Source: an uncultured Dermatophilus sp. (GTDB lineage Bacteria > Actinomycetota > Actinomycetes > Actinomycetales > Dermatophilaceae). From it: a stretch of 6,340 nucleotides of DNA. The translations under genes and the position numbers were made by a program. Below, in pieces: positions 1-4,756 of this stretch. The stretch covers positions 1 through 6,340 of the forward strand of contig CAMCQD010000109.1 in assembly GCA_945876925.1 (NCBI GenBank). Reading direction: 5' to 3'. Every line of letters begins with the position of its first letter. Position 1 is the stretch's first letter. The notes beneath the pieces were generated by a model. That model was not told the DNA's origin. It ran no database searches and saw only the letters and a program-made list of their open reading frames with translations.

Positions 1-875
1 TGAGCGGCGCGCGGCGGGTCCGGCCGGGGCACGCTCGCGCGGGGGCTCCCGGGGCGGGGCGCGCGGGCCCCGGCAGCCAGGTGGGTCCGGGCGAAGTGCA
101 GCGTCTCGGCGAGCATGGCCTCCCGGGCCGCGGGGGTCGCCTTGCGGGTGCTCACCTCGGCGGCGATGACGCCGGTGAAGCCGTCCCGGGCGAGTTCTTG
201 CAGGAACCGGGCCACCGGCTGGCTGCCCCGGCCGGGGACCAGATGCTCGTCCTTGAACGAGCCGGTGCCGTCGCCCAGGTGGACGTGGCTGAGGCGGGGG
301 CCGAGCGCCTCCTTCATGTGCAGCACGTCATCGTGCGCGATGGCGGCGTGCGAGAAGTCCAGGGTGACGTGCTGGTAGGGCTGCGGCACCGGATCCCACC
401 CGGGCAGGTAGACCTGCATCCAGGCGCTGCCTGCCCGCCAGGGGAACATGTTCTCGACCGCGAGAGTGACCCCGCGCTGTTCCTCGCGGAGCGCCACTCC
501 CTCGGCGAAGCCGCGGGCGTACTCGCGCTGCCAGCGGACCGGCGGGTGCAGCACGACGGTGTCGCAGCCGACGCCGAGGGCCAGGTCGGCCGAGCGGTCG
601 ATCTTCTCCCACGGGTCGCTGGTGCCCCAGACGCGCTGGGTCACCAGCAGGGTCGGCGCGTGAACGGAACGCACCGGCATCCCGAACTCCTCGATGAGGG
701 CGCGGATCGCGGCGGCGTCCTGGGTGGCCGGCTCGGACAGCACCATCACCTCGATGCCGTCATAGCCGAGCCGGGCGGCTATCTCGAAGGCGGTGCGCAG
801 GCCCGATGGATACACCGACGAACTCCCCAGGGTCACCATCGGGAGCCGGTCGGGCGCATTCTGCCAGTGGGCCAC
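1..875 (-). CDS. TIM-barrel AP-endonuclease-2 / xylose isomerase-like protein (usually named sugar phosphate isomerase/epimerase), partial at left edge
   Basis: The minus-strand frame reads 291 codons from GTG at 875 to the left edge with no stop, so the C-terminus is missing. The core resembles actinobacterial 'sugar phosphate isomerase/epimerase' proteins: GSSSVYP near residue 20, ARLGYDGIEVMV (34-45), VHAP (71-74), HPPVRWQ (110-116), VENM (140-143), LDFSH (172-176), HVHLGDG (197-203), KDEHLVPGRG (208-217) and AEVSTRK (239-245). Candidate metal ligands are H72, H110, E141, D173, H176, H199, D209, H211 and E240, which match endonuclease IV one for one by eye. The true substrate is unknown: sugar isomerisation is only the family default, and abasic-site cleavage is an alternative. 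From about residue 268 the protein becomes an Arg/Pro/Ala-rich tail, probably disordered. GTG875 is chosen because a TAAACT -10 ends six bases before it and an in-frame TAA lies at 887-885. ATG at 839 is the alternative but has no good Shine-Dalgarno. It is divergent from radA. Confidence 0.85.
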   Translation of the reverse strand, partial: MAHWQNAPDRLPMVTLGSSSVYPSGLRTAFEIAARLGYDGIEVMVLSEPATQDAAAIRALIEEFGMPVRSVHAPTLLVTQRVWGTSDPWEKIDRSADLALGVGCDTVVLHPPVRWQREYARGFAEGVALREEQRGVTLAVENMFPWRAGSAWMQVYLPGWDPVPQPYQHVTLDFSHAAIAHDDVLHMKEALGPRLSHVHLGDGTGSFKDEHLVPGRGSQPVARFLQELARDGFTGVIAAEVSTRKATPAAREAMLAETLHFARTHLAAGARAPRPGSPRASVPRPDPPRAA

Positions 876-881
876 CTCCCC

Positions 882-887
882 AGTTTA
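882..887 (-). promoter_or_regulatory. -10 element for the divergent TIM-barrel gene, probably leaderless
   Basis: On the minus strand TAAACT fits the actinobacterial TANNNT -10. Six bases (GGGGAG) separate it from the GTG at 875, which puts the expected transcription start on the start codon. No convincing -35 is seen 16-19 bases upstream. The purine-rich GGGGAGG could instead be a Shine-Dalgarno for an out-of-frame ATG at 859. The two readings exclude each other if the transcript starts at 875. Confidence 0.4.
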
Positions 888-890
888 GGA

Positions 891-947
891 GGCACCGGGA
901 CCCCGCAGCCGGGTCAGGCACCGGCTGGTGCGGCGTGCACGGCACCG
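891..947. repeat. Three direct copies of GGCACCG in the divergent intergenic region
   Basis: GGCACCG occurs at 891-897, 917-923 and 941-947, with start-to-start spacings of 26 and 24 bases. An inverted GGTGCC lies at 1014-1019, directly before the radA start. The middle copy is part of a small dyad, GCACC-GGCT-GGTGC, at 918-931. A further dyad, GCCGCC/GGCGGC, lies at 950-955 and 964-969. The spacing would suit an operator array, but GC-rich sequence produces such words easily, so function is only a guess. Confidence 0.3.
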
Positions 948-990
948 AGGCCGCCCGCCGGCAGGCGGCGCGGATCTGCCCGGCGGCACT

Positions 991-1013
991 GTGTCGGTAC
1001 CGGCCTCTACGTT
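991..1013 (+). promoter_or_regulatory. PafBC-dependent (RecA-NDp type) DNA-damage promoter of radA
   Basis: GTGTCGGTA at 991-999, then exactly eight bases, then TACGTT at 1008-1013. The established mycobacterial LexA-independent damage promoter is TTGTCRGTG-N8-TANNNT. The site matches seven of nine upstream positions (core TGTCGGT intact), the spacing exactly, and the -10 pattern. Six bases separate the -10 from the ATG at 1020, so transcription should begin at or next to that A, giving a leaderless radA mRNA. No conventional TTGACA-like -35 is present at 16-19 bases, as expected for an activator-dependent promoter. Confidence 0.6.
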
Positions 1014-1019
1014 GGTGCC

Positions 1020-2471
1020 ATGACGACAGCCAGCACCCGCGGCCGCGCGGCACCCGGCCGTAAGGACCGCACCGGGCATCGCTGCACTGAGTGCGGCTGG
1101 ACCAGCGTGAAGTGGACCGGGCGATGCGGCCAGTGCCAGGCCTGGGGCACCATGGCCGAAGCCGGCGGGGCCGGTTCGTCGCGCACCAGCGCGGTACTGA
1201 CCAGCCAGGTGGCCCGCCCGATCACCCAGGTCGATACCCGCCGTTCGCGCAGCCACCCTACCGGGGTCGGGGAATTCGACCGCGTCCTGGGCGGCGGCCT
1301 GGTCGCCGACGCGGTGGTGCTGCTGGCCGGTGAGCCGGGCATCGGTAAATCCACGCTGCTGCTCGACGTGGCCGCCCGGGCGGCCCGCGAGGGCCAGCGG
1401 GTGCTGTACATCAGCGGTGAGGAGTCCAGCGCGCAGGTGGCGTCCCGGGCGGCGCGCATCGGCGCGCTCGTTCCCGGCCTGCTGCTGGCCGCCGAGACCG
1501 ATCTGGGGGCAGTGCTGGGCCAGATCGATGCGGTCCGCCCGCAGCTGCTCGTCGTCGACTCGGTGCAGACGATCGCCAGCGCCCAGGTCGACGGCTCCCC
1601 GGGCAATGTGTCGCAGGTACGCGAGGTGGCTGCGGCACTGGTGGAGCGCAGCAAGGCCGGCGGCTTCGCGACCATGCTGGTCGGGCACGTCACCAAGGAC
1701 GGCGGTATCGCCGGGCCGCGGGTGCTGGAGCACATCGTCGACGTGGTGCTGCACTTCGAAGGCGAGCGGGATTCGCCGCTGCGCCTGGTCCGGGCGGTTA
1801 AGAACCGGTTCGGCCCGACCGACGAAGTGGGCTGTTTCGACCTGGACGAGGCAGGCATCATCGAATTGCCCGATCCGAGCGGGCGGTTCCTGTCCCGGCG
1901 GGACATCCAGGCCCCGGGAACCTCGGTGTGCGTCGCCCTGGAGGGCCGGCGCGCCCTGGTAGCGGAGGTGCAGGCGCTGGTGGTGCCATCCCGGTCGGCC
2001 AGCCTGCGGTACACCACCGCGGGGGTGGACCCGTCCCGGACGGCGATGGTGATGGCCGTGCTGGAGCGGCACGGCGGCATCGCGGTCCGGGAGCGCGACT
2101 GCTACGTCTCCACGGTGGGCGGGCTGCGGCTGACCGAGCCGGCCGCTGATCTGTCCATCGCGGTCGCGCTCGCGGGGTCGCTGGCCGACGTCCCGGTCAC
2201 GCCGGGGCAGATCTGCCTGGGCGAGGTGGGGCTAGCCGGTGACGTGCGCCGGGTACCGGATATCGAGCGGCGCCTGAACGAGGCGGTGCGGCTGGGATTC
2301 ACCTCGGCGATCATCCCGGCGGGCAGCCTGCCCCCCGAGCGCGTGCCGCAGCGGCTGCAGGCCAGGACGGTGGCGTGCGTGGCAGAGGCGGTCGAGTCCG
2401 CGCTGGGCATGTCAGGACACGACCGGGGCCGCGGTAAGCCAGCCCCCTTGAGGGAAGTACCTCGCCGGTAG
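1020..2471 (+). CDS. radA: DNA repair protein RadA (Sms), DnaB-type ATPase acting on recombination intermediates
   Basis: The 483-residue protein has the full RadA/Sms layout. An N-terminal C4 zinc finger uses C22, C25, C36 and C39. The RecA-like ATPase core has Walker A GEPGIGKST (104-112), Walker B LLVVDS (176-181), the GHVTKDG segment (222-228) and the RadA signature KNRFG (261-265). A Lon-like C-terminal domain follows, with PAADLSIAVAL near 374-384 and GEVGLAGDVR (401-410). It has Ala/Asp where Lon has its catalytic Ser, as expected of a non-proteolytic RadA. The family drives branch migration and processing of recombination intermediates. ATG1020 starts the protein just before the zinc finger. 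The frame stays open upstream, but that part lacks RadA similarity and lies over the divergent gene. There is no Shine-Dalgarno, and the start fits leaderless translation. The last 20 or so residues are a basic, Pro-rich extension. disA begins 67 bases later, and RadA is a known physical partner and inhibitor of DisA. Confidence 0.97.
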   Translation: MTTASTRGRAAPGRKDRTGHRCTECGWTSVKWTGRCGQCQAWGTMAEAGGAGSSRTSAVLTSQVARPITQVDTRRSRSHPTGVGEFDRVLGGGLVADAVVLLAGEPGIGKSTLLLDVAARAAREGQRVLYISGEESSAQVASRAARIGALVPGLLLAAETDLGAVLGQIDAVRPQLLVVDSVQTIASAQVDGSPGNVSQVREVAAALVERSKAGGFATMLVGHVTKDGGIAGPRVLEHIVDVVLHFEGERDSPLRLVRAVKNRFGPTDEVGCFDLDEAGIIELPDPSGRFLSRRDIQAPGTSVCVALEGRRALVAEVQALVVPSRSASLRYTTAGVDPSRTAMVMAVLERHGGIAVRERDCYVSTVGGLRLTEPAADLSIAVALAGSLADVPVTPGQICLGEVGLAGDVRRVPDIERRLNEAVRLGFTSAIIPAGSLPPERVPQRLQARTVACVAEAVESALGMSGHDRGRGKPAPLREVPRR

Positions 2472-2474
2472 AGT
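2448..2474 (+). promoter_or_regulatory. Weak candidate internal promoter for disA at the end of radA
   Basis: TTGAGG (2448-2453), 15 bases, then TAGAGT (2469-2474). The -10 overlaps the radA stop codon. A start near 2481 would give disA a leader of about 58 bases that contains a CGCCTG-AC-CAGGCG dyad (2505-2518). The spacer is shorter than usual, so this is only a candidate. Read-through from radA is the simpler explanation for disA expression. Confidence 0.2.
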
Positions 2475-2524
2475 GAGCACCGCCGTGAAACCAACTGGCC
2501 ACGACGCCTGACCAGGCGCCCGAT

Positions 2525-2530
2525 CGAAGG
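2525..2530 (+). promoter_or_regulatory. Ribosome binding site deciding the disA start
   Basis: GAAGGA ends eight bases before the GTG at 2539, a normal Shine-Dalgarno distance. It is only four bases from an ATG at 2535, which is out of frame with DisA. This supports GTG2539 as the start. disA is the only one of the three plus-strand genes with a clear Shine-Dalgarno. Confidence 0.6.
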
Positions 2531-2538
2531 ACTCATGA

Positions 2539-3612
2539 GTGCGACCGACGGACGAGGAGCGGCTGCGTGCGACGCTGGCCGCCGTCGCGCCGGGTACTGA
2601 ACTGCGCGATGGCATCGAACGGATCATCCGGGGCGGCACCGGCGCGCTGATCGTCCTGGGCCATGACGAGGTAGTCGAATCGCTCGCTTCCGGGGGGTTC
2701 CCGCTGGACGTGGCGTTCTCGGCGACGCGGCTGCGCGAGCTGGCGAAGATGGACGGCGCGGTGATCATCGACCCGGAACGCTCGCGGATCGTGCGGGCCG
2801 CCGCGCAGCTCGTACCCGACGCCTCGATCCAGACGGGCGAATCGGGCACCCGGCACCGCACCGCCGAGCGGGTGTCCACGCAGACCGGTTTCCCGGTGGT
2901 GTCGGTGAGCCAGTCGATGCAGATCGCGGCAGTGTACGTGGCCGGGTACCGGCATGTGCTGGAGCAGTCGGCGGCGATCATCTCCAAGGCGAATCAGGCC
3001 CTGCAGACCCTGGAGCGGTACAAGAACCGGCTCGACGAGGTGGCCGGGGCGCTGTCGGCGCTGGAGATCGAGGACCTCGTGACAGCGCGCGACGTGGCCG
3101 TGGTGATGCAGCGCCTGGAGATGGTGCGCCGGATCGACGAGGAGGTCTCCGGGTACGTCACCGAGCTCGGCACCGACGGGCGGCTGCTGACCTTGCAGCT
3201 GGAGGAGCTGGTATCCGGGATCGATCACGAGCGTGACCTGGTGATCCTCGACTATCTGCCCGCCGAGCTGGGGCGCACCCCCCAGGCCGTGCTGTCCGCG
3301 ATGGCCGGGCTGAATGCCAAGGAGCTGCTCGATCCGTCGTATTCGGCGGCGGCCCTGGGAATGTCCGGGCTGCATGAGCGACTCGACGATCCGCTCTCGC
3401 CGCGCGGCTACCGGCTGCTGTCGAAGATCCCGCGGCTCTCGCGGATCATCATCGACCGCCTGGTGGAGCATTTCGGTGCGCTGCAGCCCATGCTCTCGGC
3501 CACCCTGGAGGAGCTGATGTCGGTCGAGGGTGTCGGCGAGGCCCGGGCTCGCACCCTGCGCGAAGGCCTCTCCCGCCTGGCCGAATCCAGCATCCTCGAG
3601 CGCTACGTCTGA
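2539..3612 (+). CDS. disA: DNA integrity scanning protein DisA, diadenylate cyclase (c-di-AMP synthase)
   Basis: DisA condenses two ATP into cyclic di-AMP while scanning DNA. Binding to branched structures such as Holliday junctions stops synthesis. The 357-residue length matches the family. The N-terminal DAC domain (about 1-145) carries the signature D72-G73-A74 and, further on, GTRHR (103-107), both needed for ATP binding and cyclisation. A helical spine follows (about 150-290), with the conserved SKANQALQTLERYKNRLDEV stretch at 149-168 and VRRI near 196-199. The C-terminal RuvA-like helix-hairpin-helix DNA-binding domain includes VEGVGEARA (329-337). All key residues are present, so an active octameric enzyme is expected. 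The GTG start is supported by the Shine-Dalgarno at 2525-2530. It follows radA closely on the same strand. RadA inhibits DisA in mycobacteria, so co-expression would tie c-di-AMP output to recombination activity. Confidence 0.97.
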   Translation: MRPTDEERLRATLAAVAPGTELRDGIERIIRGGTGALIVLGHDEVVESLASGGFPLDVAFSATRLRELAKMDGAVIIDPERSRIVRAAAQLVPDASIQTGESGTRHRTAERVSTQTGFPVVSVSQSMQIAAVYVAGYRHVLEQSAAIISKANQALQTLERYKNRLDEVAGALSALEIEDLVTARDVAVVMQRLEMVRRIDEEVSGYVTELGTDGRLLTLQLEELVSGIDHERDLVILDYLPAELGRTPQAVLSAMAGLNAKELLDPSYSAAALGMSGLHERLDDPLSPRGYRLLSKIPRLSRIIIDRLVEHFGALQPMLSATLEELMSVEGVGEARARTLREGLSRLAESSILERYV

Positions 3613-3646
3613 GCCAGGCTGGCGCGCCCGGGGCCGGAGGCTCAGG

Positions 3647-3681
3647 GGGCGGCCGGGTTCCGCTGGCGGTCACGGCCGCCC
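3647..3681 (+). terminator. Stem-loop downstream of disA, possible terminator without a U-tract
   Basis: Perfect 9-bp inverted repeat GGGCGGCCG (3647-3655) / CGGCCGCCC (3673-3681) with a 17-base loop, 34 bases after the disA stop. A second, weaker pairing, TGAGCC (3610-3615) with GGCTCA (3639-3644), straddles the stop codon. There is no T-run after either, so this is an actinobacterial-style candidate only. It would separate disA from the mutY promoter about 35 bases further on. Confidence 0.35.
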
Positions 3682-3716
3682 GGGCCCGCCCGCGCTGCCG
3701 GCGCTCAGGGCGCGGG

Positions 3717-3744
3717 CTGACTGCCGGACCTGTGACACTAGCCT
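3717..3744 (+). promoter_or_regulatory. Candidate mutY promoter, leaderless arrangement
   Basis: CTGACT (3717-3722) matches four of six bases of TTGACA. After a 16-base spacer comes TAGCCT (3739-3744), a TANNNT -10. Five bases later is ATG3750, so the expected start site falls on or next to the start codon. The upstream 9-mer does not match the PafBC motif seen at radA, so damage control by that route is not predicted here. Confidence 0.4.
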
Positions 3745-3749
3745 GCGTG

Positions 3750-4706
3750 ATGTCACTGGATACCCCGGTAACCGCCTCCGCCAGCCGGGTTCACGAGGCG
3801 GTGCTGGACTGGTACGCGGTCAGTGCCCGGGAACTGCCGTGGCGGGGCGGGACGGCCTGGGAGGTTTACGTCTCGGAGGTGATGTCGCACCAGACCCCGG
3901 TGGCGCGAGTGGAGCCGGCGTGGCGGCGCTGGATGCAGCGCTGGCCCCAGCCGGCGGCACTGGCCGCGGACTCCCCCGGCGCGGCGGTCCGCGAGTGGGG
4001 CCGGCTGGGGTATCCGCGCCGGGCGCTGCGGCTGCACGAATCGGCGATGGTGATGACCCGCGAGCATGACGGTCAGGTCCCCGGCGACCTGGATGCCCTG
4101 CTCGCTCTGCCCGGCGTCGGCCCGTACACCGCCGCCGCGGTGCTGGCGTTCGCGTTCGGTAAGCGCGCGACCGTGCTGGATGTCAACATCCGCCGGGTCC
4201 AGGCCCGGTTGTTCGGCGGGCAGGCGATCCCGGCTTCCTCGGTGAGCCGGGCGGAGACTGCGCTGGCCACCGCGTTGCTGCCCGAGCTGGATGAGCGCGC
4301 CGCCGCCTGGAACGCGGCCGTCATGGAGCTGGGCGCGCTGGTGTGCACGGCCAGGTCACCGGCCTGCGAGCACTGCCCGGTCAGGCAGCAGTGCGCCTGG
4401 CGGGCTGCGGGCTACCCGGCGAGCCGGGGGCCGGGGCCGAGACGGCAGGCGTGGGCCGGGACGGACCGGCAGGTGCGCGGCCGGATCATGGCGGTGCTGC
4501 GGGATGCTCCGGGCCCGGTCCCGCAGGAGGCGATCCGCCAGGCGTGGCCGGATGCGGCCCAGCGGGAACGCTGCCTTGAGTCGCTGCTAGCCGACGGCCT
4601 CATCGTGCGGCTCGATCCCGGCCAGCCCGGCGGGACCGCCAGCCCGGGCAGCGCGGACGACCCGGGCCGCCATTGCGAGCCCGGGCCGTCCTACTGCCTG
4701 CCCTGA
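3750..4706 (+). CDS. mutY: A/G-specific adenine DNA glycosylase MutY, actinobacterial type without the NUDIX-like C-terminal domain
   Basis: MutY removes adenine mispaired with 8-oxoguanine, starting base excision repair. In the 318-residue product the catalytic acid is E43 in VSEVMSHQT, the helix-hairpin-helix is LPGVGPYTA (120-128), the catalytic Asp is D144 in LDVNIRRV, and the [4Fe-4S] ligands are C199, C206, C209 and C215 (C-x6-C-x2-C-x5-C). Y88 in LGYPRR fits the DNA-intercalating Tyr. Two residues of the usual EVMLQQT motif differ (S46, H47). The NUDIX-like 8-oxoG-recognition domain of E. coli MutY is absent. In its place is a short region starting GTDRQVRGR (237-245), winged-helix-like in character, as in mycobacterial MutY, ending in ESLLADGLIVR. 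A Gly/Pro/Ser-rich segment (289-313) separates this from a terminal YCLP. The start is taken as ATG3750; GTG3747 and GTG3732 are in-frame alternatives, but the -10 at 3739-3744 would lie inside the longer version. It converges with clpC. Confidence 0.95.
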   Translation: MSLDTPVTASASRVHEAVLDWYAVSARELPWRGGTAWEVYVSEVMSHQTPVARVEPAWRRWMQRWPQPAALAADSPGAAVREWGRLGYPRRALRLHESAMVMTREHDGQVPGDLDALLALPGVGPYTAAAVLAFAFGKRATVLDVNIRRVQARLFGGQAIPASSVSRAETALATALLPELDERAAAWNAAVMELGALVCTARSPACEHCPVRQQCAWRAAGYPASRGPGPRRQAWAGTDRQVRGRIMAVLRDAPGPVPQEAIRQAWPDAAQRERCLESLLADGLIVRLDPGQPGGTASPGSADDPGRHCEPGPSYCLP

Positions 4707-4714
4707 CGCCAGGC

Positions 4715-4733
4715 GGGGGAACGTGCCTCCCCC
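4715..4733. terminator. Possible bidirectional terminator between convergent mutY and clpC
   Basis: In the 50-base gap between the two stop codons, GGGGGA (4715-4720) pairs with TCCCCC (4728-4733) around a seven-base loop. The symmetric stem would form in transcripts from either strand. No T-run follows on either side, so this rests on position and pairing only. Confidence 0.35.
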
Positions 4734-4756
4734 TCCCCGGCCGGGCGCGTGCCTGC

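Noticed and set aside
81..1019. Upstream extension of the radA frame by 313 codons
   Set aside because: It lies antisense over the TIM-barrel gene, has no RadA similarity, and the zinc finger that begins RadA follows just after ATG1020.
885..2080. Two long minus-strand open frames (395 and 357 codons) opposite radA
   Set aside because: Their compositions are those expected from reading a GC-rich gene backwards, no family motif is seen, and radA explains the coding signal.
2535..2537. ATG as the disA start
   Set aside because: It is out of frame with DisA and only four bases from the Shine-Dalgarno.
2533..3471. 312-codon minus-strand open frame opposite disA
   Set aside because: It is rich in Arg, Gln, His and Gly as typical antisense shadows are, and the conserved DisA motifs are all on the plus strand.
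3613..3623. GCCAG-G-CTGGC palindrome after the disA stop
   Set aside because: A one-base loop cannot form this hairpin, and an 11-base dyad is common by chance at this GC content.
3732..3749. GTG3732 or GTG3747 as the mutY start
   Set aside because: Neither has a Shine-Dalgarno. The candidate -10 (3739-3744) would be inside the longer version, and homology begins well after ATG3750. GTG3747 cannot be fully excluded.
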